Below, piece by piece: positions 8,638 to 16,050 of a DNA stretch of 16,050 nucleotides. The stretch is from Acidobacteriota bacterium. Lineage in GTDB: Bacteria; Acidobacteriota; Terriglobia; Bryobacterales; Bryobacteraceae. Position numbers and translations under genes: made by a program. The stretch lies in NCBI GenBank assembly GCA_021788955.1, contig JAJYKC010000004.1:1-16050 (forward strand), given 5' to 3'. The notes under the pieces are model-generated. The model was not told the DNA's origin, searched no databases, and worked only from the letters and a program-made list of their open reading frames with translations. Numbering within the stretch: position 1 is the first letter of the stretch; the number at the start of each line of letters is the position of its first letter.

Positions 8638-11163
8638 TTACCGGAAAATATCCTTCAAACGGCCGAAGAAGCCCTTCTTCTTCTTTTCCTGCGCCTGCGC
8701 CGGAGGAGCGGGCTGCGGGGTCGGAATGACCGTCGTGGGGTTGTGACCCGGCACGTTGTTGTGAGCCTGCACCGAGGGCGGAGGCGGAGGAACGGCGGGC
8801 GCGGTGCCGTTGGGGGCCGGCGCCGTTGTCTCCCAGCCGGCGACGTGGATGGCGCCACCGCCGTGGAGGTGGCAGATTTCCACCGGCTGCGTGCCCTCGA
8901 TGAAATACTCGGTGCGCGTGTGGGGGCAGTTGGCGGTGGCGAGTTGGCCGGTTTCCGGATCGATCTGCACGCTGACGACGCCCGGCGGCGGGTCGAAGTC
9001 CGTCACGGTGCGGTACTCGCGGAGTTCGTGGGCGCGCTTCATGAATTCGGTCCACACAGGCAGAGCCGAGTGCGCGCCTTCGAGCTTGATGTCGCGGTGA
9101 TCGTCGAAGCCGACCCAGACGATGCAGAGGAGTTTCGAAGTGAAGCCGGCGAACCAGCCGTCGCGGGAGGTTCCGGTTTTGCCCGCGGCGGGCAGATTGA
9201 ACCCGCGGCCGCGAACCTGGACGCCGGTGCCGCTCCGCAGCACTTCTTCCATCAGGCTATCCATCAAGAACGCCACTCGCGGATCGAGGACCTGCCGCAT
9301 TTCCGGCGTGTTGTGGTAGATCTCCTGGCCGGCGGCGTCGCGGATGGAGGCCAGAAAGTACGGCTTCACGTATTGGCCGTGGTTGGCGAAGATCGTGTAG
9401 CCGCCTGCGATCTCGACGGGCGTGACGTCGTAGGCGCCGAGCGCGATGGCGGGAGTCGGCTGAATGTTCAGATTCATGCCGGCCTGCCGCGCCAGATCGA
9501 CGATGTTCTGAAAGCCGACCTGCTGCGCGACTTCGACGGCGGGCACGTTGAGCGAGTGGGCGAGCGCGTCGCGGACGGTGACCTCGCCACGGTATTCCTT
9601 TTCGAAGTCGGCCGGCTCATAGGGCTTGTTATCGAACCAGAACGTAGTCGGCTCGTCGTTGAGCATCGTCACCGGCGTGATTGGCGTGGGTGAGCCGTTG
9701 ATCGCCGTGTTCATGGCGGCGGCGTAGACGAACGGTTTGAATGAGCTGCCGGGCTCGCGCTCCGACATGAGGCGGTCCAACTGGCTCTGGCCGTAGCTGC
9801 GGCCTCCGATGAAGGCCTTCACTTCGCCGGTGTGCGGATCGAGGGCGATCAGGGCGCACTGAAGCTCGGGGTAGCTGGGGTCGCGCTTGCGCCGGCGGGC
9901 GATGGTCTTGTCGACTTCTTCCATGCCGATGCGGACGGCTTCGGCGGCATCGCGCTGAAGCTGGAGGTCGAGCGTGGTGTAGACGCGGTAGGCGGTGGAC
10001 TGGAAGTCGCGGTTCTGGAACTGGTCGAGGAGAGAGTCGTTGACGGCGTCGACGAAGTAGGGCGCCTCGGTGGATTCCATGTCGGGCTTGGCGAGCACGA
10101 GCGGGCTGGAAGCGGCGTCCTCATACTGGGCTTCGGTAAGGTAGCCGTTGTCGTGCATCAGCTTGAGCACGAGGTTGCGGCGGTTGCGGGCGCGGTCGGG
10201 CCAGCGAAACGGGTTGGTCATGCTGGGGCGCTGGATCAGGCCGGCGAGCATCGCGGCTTCAGGCGCCGTGAGGTGGCTGATGTCCGTTCCGAAGAAAGCC
10301 TGGGCGCCCTCGCCGAAGCCGCGGATGCCGAAGCTGCCGCGGCGGCCGAGGTCCACCCAATTGCAGTAGTACTCGAAGATCTGCTGCTTGGTCAGCCGCT
10401 GTTCGAGCTGGATGGTGATGATGACTTCGGCCAGCTTGCGCTTCCAGGTCTTGGCCCGGTTCAGCCAGAAGCCGCGGGCCAGTTGCTGGGTGAGCGTGGA
10501 GGCGCCTTCTTCCTTGCGCTGGGACCGGAGGTCGACGAAGATCGCCTTGACGATGCGGATCGGGTCGAAGCCGGAGTGCTGGAAGAAGCGCTTGTCCTCG
10601 GCCGAGATGACGGCGTCGACCAGCACCGGCGGGATGTCGGCGTAGTGAACGATGCGGCGCTTTTCGCGGTTCTTGTCAAACAGGTTTGAGATCAGCTCGG
10701 GCTCGAGGAGATACTCGGTGCGGTCCGTGTTGTCGCGGAGCGAGATGATGCGGCTGACGTGATTGCCGTTGAAGCGGATGACGCCGCCTTCGGGGTCGAA
10801 GGCCGACTGGGGGCCGGGATAGATGTCGATTTCGTTGCTGGCTAGTGTGTAGTAGCCAAGGGGGTTACGATTGGAGTCGCTGTAGCCGGCGCGGCGGAGT
10901 TCGGCGGCAATCTGGTCCGGCGTGGCTTCATCGCCGGTCATGACCACGCCGGGAGCAGCGAACAGAAGCGAAGTGTGGGCGAAGGGCCCGGCCCTCAGCT
11001 TGGCGTCAATCAGCTTGGAGTATTTGACCCAGGCCCAGCAGAACAGGGAGGCGCCGGTGAGGAACAAAAGCAGGGAAACGGCCACGAAGACCTTGCCGAA
11101 CGGGGAGAGGAGGAACCGGACGAGACCGGCCTTCGTGCGTTGTACCTTCAGCTTTACAGCCAC
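8638..11163 (-). CDS. mrcB: Class A penicillin-binding protein, PBP1B type (glycosyltransferase/transpeptidase)
   Basis: This 841-residue bifunctional enzyme polymerises lipid II into glycan strands and cross-links the peptides in the periplasm. It has a cytoplasmic basic tail, one membrane helix (24-46) and a UB2H-like domain (about 60-145), which points to PBP1B. The GT51 domain carries catalytic Glu189 in 'EDKRFF', 'GASTLTQQLARG' at 220-231 and second catalytic Glu246. The transpeptidase domain has SxxK at Ser473-Lys476, SxN at Ser537-Asn539 and KTG at 662-664; all are intact. After about 745 comes a Cys-containing segment, then a Pro/Ala/Gln-rich linker ending in a 16-residue Lys-rich amphipathic tail. 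The start is GTG at 11163, with an in-frame TGA directly before it; the ribosome binding site is weak. Length equals that of typical PBP1B. Confidence 0.97.
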   Translation of the reverse strand: MAVKLKVQRTKAGLVRFLLSPFGKVFVAVSLLLFLTGASLFCWAWVKYSKLIDAKLRAGPFAHTSLLFAAPGVVMTGDEATPDQIAAELRRAGYSDSNRNPLGYYTLASNEIDIYPGPQSAFDPEGGVIRFNGNHVSRIISLRDNTDRTEYLLEPELISNLFDKNREKRRIVHYADIPPVLVDAVISAEDKRFFQHSGFDPIRIVKAIFVDLRSQRKEEGASTLTQQLARGFWLNRAKTWKRKLAEVIITIQLEQRLTKQQIFEYYCNWVDLGRRGSFGIRGFGEGAQAFFGTDISHLTAPEAAMLAGLIQRPSMTNPFRWPDRARNRRNLVLKLMHDNGYLTEAQYEDAASSPLVLAKPDMESTEAPYFVDAVNDSLLDQFQNRDFQSTAYRVYTTLDLQLQRDAAEAVRIGMEEVDKTIARRRKRDPSYPELQCALIALDPHTGEVKAFIGGRSYGQSQLDRLMSEREPGSSFKPFVYAAAMNTAINGSPTPITPVTMLNDEPTTFWFDNKPYEPADFEKEYRGEVTVRDALAHSLNVPAVEVAQQVGFQNIVDLARQAGMNLNIQPTPAIALGAYDVTPVEIAGGYTIFANHGQYVKPYFLASIRDAAGQEIYHNTPEMRQVLDPRVAFLMDSLMEEVLRSGTGVQVRGRGFNLPAAGKTGTSRDGWFAGFTSKLLCIVWVGFDDHRDIKLEGAHSALPVWTEFMKRAHELREYRTVTDFDPPPGVVSVQIDPETGQLATANCPHTRTEYFIEGTQPVEICHLHGGGAIHVAGWETTAPAPNGTAPAVPPPPPSVQAHNNVPGHNPTTVIPTPQPAPPAQAQEKKKKGFFGRLKDIFR

Positions 11164-11212
11164 TCAGTTTTATCTTCGCACGGGCGTCCGGACGCGGGCT
11201 CCGGGTGGGATC

Positions 11213-11560
11213 TCAAACGCCTCCGGTTTCGGGCCGGAAATGGAGGTCCACGGCGTAGCCTGGCATTTCGACGCGGACCGCGTAGGGTGCGCGGATCGAG
11301 AGGCGGGCGCCGCGGATAACGACATGCACACTCGAGGCTTCGAGCGCGATGCCGAGGCTGGCGGCCTTGCGCGAGACGTCGGACGCGATCTGCTCCGGCG
11401 GGCGGGAGGGGGCGTTGGAGTCCTCGGCGAGTGAGTTCAGGTATTGCTGGAGGCGCCAGTTGCGGACGTACGGCGGGGCGAGAAGTCCCGACATGCCGAT
11501 GAGGCCGGCGAGGATAACGACGGCGGCGGCAGTGCGCCAAAGGCCGCCGGAAGGATTCAT
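11213..11560 (-). CDS. Small single-pass membrane protein, possibly DUF4845-like
   Basis: This 115-residue protein has one membrane helix (about 9-29) followed by a roughly 80-residue soluble domain. That domain has a helix ('PPEQIASDVSRKAASLGI') and a beta region ending 'YAVRVEMPGYAVDLHFRP'. The layout, especially 'V-x-MPGY-x-x-DLHF', reminds me of DUF4845-type proteins of Gram-negative bacteria. This is a recollection of pattern and not a database match. The soluble part should face the periplasm. The start overlaps the stop of the upstream gene as ATGA, and the penicillin-binding protein begins 49 bases downstream, so the three are likely one transcription unit. Function is unknown. Confidence 0.77.
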   Translation of the reverse strand: MNPSGGLWRTAAAVVILAGLIGMSGLLAPPYVRNWRLQQYLNSLAEDSNAPSRPPEQIASDVSRKAASLGIALEASSVHVVIRGARLSIRAPYAVRVEMPGYAVDLHFRPETGGV

Positions 11561-11997
11561 CGGCGCGTTTCCTCGAGCGACTCGAGTTCTTTCCAGATGT
11601 CTTCGTTCTTATGCCAGTCCGGCGCGGCGGGACCGGTGACCTGCTCTTCGGGGACGCGCAGGGTGCCATGGCCGTACGGGCAGATATATTCGATGCGCGG
11701 CCGGCCCTTGAGCAAGCTGTTCGGCCAGGAACCGGCGTTGAGCGGCATGCGCAGACGGCGGAGGCAGGTGCGGCAGCGGTAGCGCTGGTCCCAGACGGCC
11801 AAATAAACCAGGCCGAAGCAGAACAACGAAAACAGCATCATGACCGTGGTGTATGTCAGGTCGTGCGCGAACGGGTCGCTCGGAAGACCGAGGAACACGG
11901 CCGGCTTGCCGAAGTACCAGCGGATCAGGCCGCGGACTATCAGCATGAGGCTGCCCGCCGCCACAAGCTTTGACGCCAGTAAGCCCCAGTACTTCAT
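11557..11997 (-). CDS. Two-helix membrane protein with zinc-ribbon-like Cys/His set
   Basis: The 146-residue product has two predicted membrane helices (about 4-25 and 48-69). A cytoplasmic-looking basic region follows, with Cys75-x2-Cys78 and, after about 27 residues, Cys106-x3-His110. This spacing could bind one zinc ion as a ribbon or knuckle. The tail (120-146) is acidic and probably helical. AAAGGAG stands 11 bases before the ATG, a clear ribosome binding site. It is the first gene of the group leading into the penicillin-binding protein and is coupled by ATGA to the next small membrane protein. I cannot assign a function; the context suggests the cell envelope. Confidence 0.8.
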   Translation of the reverse strand: MKYWGLLASKLVAAGSLMLIVRGLIRWYFGKPAVFLGLPSDPFAHDLTYTTVMMLFSLFCFGLVYLAVWDQRYRCRTCLRRLRMPLNAGSWPNSLLKGRPRIEYICPYGHGTLRVPEEQVTGPAAPDWHKNEDIWKELESLEETRR

Positions 11998-12051
11998 AAC
12001 TTATCAGACTCCTTTCCTGGACCCAAAGTTCCCTCAACAATATGGGGCGCT

Positions 12052-12963
12052 TTACCCTCGGAGCAGGTTTCGGGCCAGGAACAACAAATTCGCCGGCCGC
12101 TCCGCCAGGCGGCGCATGAAATACGGGTACCAGGCGTCGCCGAAGGGGACGTAGAGACGGAGCCGGTAACCCTGGCCGACGAGCATCCGCTGCAGGTCGC
12201 GGCGGATGCCGTACAACATTTGGAACTCGAAGCGGCCGGCGTCGTAGCCGCGCTCGCGGACATGGCGCAAAGCTTCGCCGACGATCGCGCCGTCGTGGCT
12301 GGCCAGCGCCGGATAAGCGCCGTCATCCAGCAACTTCTTCAATAATCGGATGTAGTTGGCATCGACTTCAGTCTTTTTTTGGAAGGCGGCCGACGGCGGC
12401 TCTTTATAGGCGCCCTTGCACAGCCGCACCGGAATTCGCTCCCGATTCAACTGCTCAATGTCGGCCTCGCTGCGGCGCAGGTAAGCCTGGATGACGGCGC
12501 GGACCGAGCCGAAACGCGCGTGCATATCCCGGACAATGTCGAGAGTCGCGTCGGTGGTCGGGCTCGCTTCCATGTCGATTTCGATGCGCGTGCCAAGGCC
12601 GTGGGCGCGTTCCACCAGGCGGGCGACATTGTTGCGGCACAGCGCCGGCGCCAGATCCAGTCCGAACTGGCTGAGCTTGATCGACACGGTGGGGCCGCTC
12701 GTAAGAGACGACAGCGAGCCGAGCAGGTCGACATACCGGTCGAGAGTCGCGTTCGCCTCCTCGACCGTGTGGACGTGCTCGCCGAGGTAGTCCAGGCTTA
12801 CGAAAATTTTCTCGGCCTCGAGGCGGCGGCTGACAGCGAGCGCCTGGTCGAGGCGGCGTCCGGCGACGAATCGTGAGGTCAGGCGGAGCGAAAGTGGCGA
12901 ATCCTCCACCCAATGCCTGAGCCAGCTCTGCTCGGAGAGGTAAAGGAGGGTGGCGCGCATCAT
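12052..12963 (-). CDS. Proline dehydrogenase, monofunctional
   Basis: This 303-residue FAD enzyme oxidises L-proline to pyrroline-5-carboxylate and passes electrons to the quinone pool; it is usually membrane-associated. It matches the stand-alone PRODH type of Deinococcus-Thermus and Gram-positive bacteria in length and motifs: 'SLDYLGEHV' at 56-64, 'SIKLSQFG' at 94-101, 'RLCKGAYKEP' at 180-189, 'FEFQMLYGIRRD' at 245-256, and 'YVPFGDAWYPYFMRRLAERPAN' split over 271-292 with the paired substrate-binding arginines. Two ATG codons stand side by side at the start, and an in-frame stop lies eight codons upstream, so the N-terminus is fixed to within one residue. No good Shine-Dalgarno is visible. 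The P5C dehydrogenase that should finish the pathway is not in the window. Confidence 0.95.
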   Translation of the reverse strand: MMRATLLYLSEQSWLRHWVEDSPLSLRLTSRFVAGRRLDQALAVSRRLEAEKIFVSLDYLGEHVHTVEEANATLDRYVDLLGSLSSLTSGPTVSIKLSQFGLDLAPALCRNNVARLVERAHGLGTRIEIDMEASPTTDATLDIVRDMHARFGSVRAVIQAYLRRSEADIEQLNRERIPVRLCKGAYKEPPSAAFQKKTEVDANYIRLLKKLLDDGAYPALASHDGAIVGEALRHVRERGYDAGRFEFQMLYGIRRDLQRMLVGQGYRLRLYVPFGDAWYPYFMRRLAERPANLLFLARNLLRG

Positions 12964-13027
12964 ATAAGAAGGGGACGAGCCTTTTCATCTCCAGTGTAGT
13001 GTGGAAGCGCCGGACTTGGCGCGTCGA

Positions 13028-16000
13028 TCAGGATGCTTTGCCGGTTGCTTCGGAGGGTTCCCCGCCCGCCGACGCGGCCCGGGTGGAGATGGAAGCCGTG
13101 AATGCCGTGATCGTATCGAGGAACTTGGATTTTGAGACCGGTTTCGCGAGATGACCGTCGCAGCCGGCGCACTGCGCCGCTTCAACATCCTCGGCGTAGG
13201 CGCTGGCGGTGAGGGCGATGACGGGCGTGCGCGCCAGATGCTGGTGATGCTCGAGTTCGCGGATGGCCGCCACCGCCTGCAAGCCGTCCATCACGGGCAT
13301 TTGCATGTCCATGAAGACGATGTCGAATGGACCTTGCCTGAAATGCTCGACGGCCTGGCCACCGTCTTCGGCGAACACGATCCGGTGAGGAGTGTCCTTC
13401 AGAAAGGTCTGAAGCAGGAACCGGTTTCCGGGCACGTCCTCGGCGATGAGAATCCGCAGTGGTGCGCCGGGCAGGGATGGGCGCGGGGTGTCGCTCCGCT
13501 GTGGCGGAATGCGGGGCGGAGGCAGAGCGATGGCCTCGCAGACCAACTTTCGGAGCGCGCGGCGCGAGACGGGAAGCATCACACGTCCGGCCAGCGGGAG
13601 GCGCGAGCTCTCGACGGCCTGCGCCGCTGCTCCGTCCGCCGCGGCAAGAATCAGGGGCACGCCGGAGGCGGCGAGCCGGTCCAGGGCTTGCACATCGCCG
13701 GGCAGGCCGCCGATCAGCGCCAGACCGCAGTCGCCCGGCAAATCTGACCGGCAGGACATTCCAAAAGACTCCAACGCTTCTTCGAGCACCTGGCGGAAAG
13801 CGGCTTCCGGGGCGACAAGCAGCGCGCGGCGTCCGGCGAGCGGTGGCTCGGCTTCGCGCGGCAGCGCCGTGCCGGCTACGCCGAGACGCACGTCGAAGCG
13901 GAGGGTCGTTCCGCGTCCGATCTGGCTTTCGACGCCGATGGAGCCGCCCATCCTTTGAACCAGCACACGGCTGATGCTCAAGCCGAGGCCGGTGCCGCCG
14001 TACCGGCGCGTCGTCGAGGTGTCGGACTGTTCGAACTCTTCGAAGATAGCGCCGAGGCGGTCTTGGGGAATGCCAATGCCTGTGTCTGCGACCGCGATTT
14101 CGATGTGTCCGGGAACACCGGCGGCGTGGTTGGAGGCGGTTAGCGTAATCTGTCCGGCGGCGGTGAACTTCAACGCATTTCCGAGCAGGTTCAGCAGCAC
14201 CTGGCGCAGCCGGGACGGATCGCCCCGCAGCGCCGTCTGCGTGCCCGGCACGATGCGCGCCACCAGGTGGAGGCCTTTCTCTCTGGCGCGCGGCGCGCTG
14301 AGTTCCACGCACTCGTCGATCACATTTTCCAGGTCGAAATCGAGCTGCTCGAGATGAACGCCGACCGACTCGATCTTGGACAGATCGAGGATGTCGTTGA
14401 TGAGGTTCATCAGCAGGCCGCCGGCGTGGCGGAACACCTCGACATACTTGCGCTGCTCGGAATCGAGCCGGGTGTCCCAGAGCACGTCGGCCATGCCGAG
14501 GATCGCGTTCATCGGGGTGCGGATCTCGTGGCTCATGGAAGCCAGGAAGCGGGTCTTGGCGCGGTTGGCCTCCTCCGCCCGGTGGGTCTGCTCGACCAGC
14601 CGGGCGTTGGTCTCGCGGAGTTCGGCTTCGAGCGCGATATGCGACGTGATGTCGGTGGCGACGCCGAGAAAGCCCTGGATCCGGCCGTCGGGACCGCGCA
14701 GCGGGGTGACAGCGAGGCGCACCCGAAGGCGCGTGCCGTCCTTGCGGATGTAGCTCCATTCGCGTTCCTCCGCGCGTCCGTGGCGCGCCCAAATAAGGGA
14801 CACTTCGTCGGTGCCGACGAGGTGGCCGAACTCGGCGGTGAGCTCGGCGGCCCGGGCTTCGCATTCGGCGCGGTCGTGGAAGCGCTCCGGCGTGCATTTG
14901 CCGACCACCTCTTCGGCGCGGTAGCCGAGCATGCGCTCGGCGCCGGGGTTGAAGATGCGGATCACGCGGTTGGTGTCAGCGGCGAAGATCGCCACCTGCG
15001 TAGCCGCTTCGAGCACGCCGCGAAGGCGGGCCTCGGTGGAGGCCAACTCGGCGGTGCGCTCGCGGACGCGGTCCTCGAGTTTTTCGTTCAGCGACCGGAT
15101 CTCGGCCTCGGCCCGCTTGTAGTCCTCGATGTCGGTGCAGGCGCCGAACCAGTGGGTGATGGCGCCGGAGGAGTCGCGCGCGGGAACGGCCCGGCCGAGA
15201 TGCCAACGGTAGGAGCCGTCGGAGGCGCGGCGGAAGCGATATTCGGCCTCGTATGGCTCGCCGGTTTCAATCGATTTTTTCCAGCTTTCGAGCGCCTGCG
15301 GCAGGTCGTCCGGATGGAGGGCGGCGGTCCAGCCCGAGGCGAGAGACTGCTTGAGCGTAAAGCCCGTATATTCGAGCCAGTGCTGGTTGCAGTAGTCCAG
15401 TCTGCCGTCGGCCAGCGCCGACCACACGATCTTCGGCATGGCGTCGGCGAGCAGCCGGAAGCGTGCCTCGCTTTCGCGCAGGGCGGTTTCGGCGCCCGAG
15501 CGCCGCGCGTCGAGCCGGTTGAGCAGCCGGGCAGCGGCCCAGACCAGGAAACCAAACACGAGCAGGCTGGCGGAGGCCAGCAGCGCAACCCCCTCGGCGG
15601 CATTGTAGAAGCCGCGCCGCTGGCCTACCAGGCTGAGCCAGCCAAGGATGGCCGGCAACGAGATCGCCACCGGAAGCAGGTAGCGGGCCATGACGCCGCC
15701 CGGCGCCTTCGAGGTGAGCGAGCCCATCGGCCCCTGGGACGGCTCCGCGGACATCAGGGCGAAGGCCAGAAGCATGACGGTGGCCGCCGTCGCCGCGGTC
15801 ATGGACGGCGAACCGGCCGTGCGGTAAAGCGCCTCCGCCCCGTACAGCAGGCCTACGAAATCGACCAGGGCGAGAGCGCCGGTGAAGGCGGCTACGACCT
15901 GGCCCGCGGCGATTCCGCGGCGGGCTGTGGAGGAGAGCGCCGCCAGACCGAGAAAGGTGATGCCCACCGCGGAGAGGAAGGCCATTTGGAACGGCGTCCG

Positions 16001-16050
16001 GCGTCCCGCGGTCCAGACCTCGTCGAGCCGCCAATGCACCGGCAGGACGT
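13028..16050 (-). CDS. Hybrid sensor histidine kinase with two PAS domains, N-terminus beyond window
   Basis: This is a membrane-bound hybrid kinase of at least 1003 residues; numbering here is from a possible GTG start at 16039. Five or so membrane helices (about 17-170) form a sensor module. Then come PAS1 with PAC (190-310), a short coiled coil (310-340), PAS2 (340-470), HisKA with His504 in 'SMSHEIRTP', and HATPase with N-box Asn617/621, DTGIG at 652 and GGTGLG at 681. A degenerate receiver-like domain (735-838) follows, then an intact receiver (861-980) with Glu867/Asp868, phospho-acceptor Asp911, Thr944 and Lys966. There is no Hpt or output domain, so phosphate must pass to another protein. 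The frame has no stop up to the window edge and the first helices look like the middle of the sensor module, so the true start is probably outside. No partner regulator is adjacent. Confidence 0.94.
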   Translation of the reverse strand, partial: VLPVHWRLDEVWTAGRRTPFQMAFLSAVGITFLGLAALSSTARRGIAAGQVVAAFTGALALVDFVGLLYGAEALYRTAGSPSMTAATAATVMLLAFALMSAEPSQGPMGSLTSKAPGGVMARYLLPVAISLPAILGWLSLVGQRRGFYNAAEGVALLASASLLVFGFLVWAAARLLNRLDARRSGAETALRESEARFRLLADAMPKIVWSALADGRLDYCNQHWLEYTGFTLKQSLASGWTAALHPDDLPQALESWKKSIETGEPYEAEYRFRRASDGSYRWHLGRAVPARDSSGAITHWFGACTDIEDYKRAEAEIRSLNEKLEDRVRERTAELASTEARLRGVLEAATQVAIFAADTNRVIRIFNPGAERMLGYRAEEVVGKCTPERFHDRAECEARAAELTAEFGHLVGTDEVSLIWARHGRAEEREWSYIRKDGTRLRVRLAVTPLRGPDGRIQGFLGVATDITSHIALEAELRETNARLVEQTHRAEEANRAKTRFLASMSHEIRTPMNAILGMADVLWDTRLDSEQRKYVEVFRHAGGLLMNLINDILDLSKIESVGVHLEQLDFDLENVIDECVELSAPRAREKGLHLVARIVPGTQTALRGDPSRLRQVLLNLLGNALKFTAAGQITLTASNHAAGVPGHIEIAVADTGIGIPQDRLGAIFEEFEQSDTSTTRRYGGTGLGLSISRVLVQRMGGSIGVESQIGRGTTLRFDVRLGVAGTALPREAEPPLAGRRALLVAPEAAFRQVLEEALESFGMSCRSDLPGDCGLALIGGLPGDVQALDRLAASGVPLILAAADGAAAQAVESSRLPLAGRVMLPVSRRALRKLVCEAIALPPPRIPPQRSDTPRPSLPGAPLRILIAEDVPGNRFLLQTFLKDTPHRIVFAEDGGQAVEHFRQGPFDIVFMDMQMPVMDGLQAVAAIRELEHHQHLARTPVIALTASAYAEDVEAAQCAGCDGHLAKPVSKSKFLDTITAFTASISTRAASAGGEPSEATGKAS

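Noticed and set aside
12455..12988. 177-codon frame starting with GGAG-ATGAAAAGG upstream of proline dehydrogenase
   Set aside because: The start looks attractive, but the frame quickly becomes Arg/Pro-rich and overlaps the clearly coding PRODH frame.
12993..12998. TACACT (- strand) as a -10 box for proline dehydrogenase
   Set aside because: No plausible -35 element lies 16-18 bases upstream; the hexamer alone is not enough.
13182..14897. Long second frame (571 codons) on the same strand as the hybrid kinase
   Set aside because: It overlaps the kinase core in another frame, and its composition (mostly Arg, Pro, Gly and Ala) marks it as a frame shadow.

Overview
The window is GC-rich coding DNA (roughly two-thirds G+C judged by eye), densely packed, with no intergenic stretch over about 80 bases apart from the first 75. 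The gene order, the unusual mix of type IV pilus and type II secretion parts, and several small membrane proteins of a recognisable style suggest Acidobacteriota, perhaps the Bryobacterales/Solibacter side. That is an inference from style, since no rRNA or other phylogenetic marker is present.

Positions 1-7714 (+ strand) begin with an intrinsic terminator belonging to an upstream gene. A tightly packed eight-gene operon follows: a LolA-like periplasmic carrier, GspF/PilC inner-membrane platform, GspE/PilB assembly ATPase, a degenerate PilM-like protein, PilN-like, PilO-like, a membrane-anchored GspC/PilP-like protein, and a 473-residue pseudopilin-like protein with a long disordered, repeat-rich insert. 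Gaps are 12 bases or less, and six of the seven junctions either overlap or are 2 bases apart. Together these encode the motor, platform and alignment subcomplex of a type IV filament-family machine. No secretin (PilQ/GspD), prepilin peptidase or canonical major pilin is in the window. A hairpin just after the last gene may end the operon.

Positions 7738-11997 (- strand, convergent to the operon) read, in transcription order, as two small membrane proteins joined by an ATGA overlap (one with a zinc-ribbon-like Cys/His set), a bifunctional class A penicillin-binding protein of PBP1B type, and a secreted protein of unknown function with visibly lower GC. The group looks like a cell-envelope unit.

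Positions 12052-16050 (- strand) hold a stand-alone proline dehydrogenase and, upstream of it, a large hybrid sensor histidine kinase (membrane sensor, two PAS domains, HisKA, HATPase, a degenerate receiver and an intact receiver). The kinase frame stays open to the right edge of the window, so its N-terminus is probably cut off.

The items most worth a second look are the repeat-rich pseudopilin lacking Glu5, the PilM homologue that has lost its recognisable nucleotide-binding residues, LolA as first gene of a secretion/pilus operon without a linked secretin, and the pseudo-receiver in the hybrid kinase.
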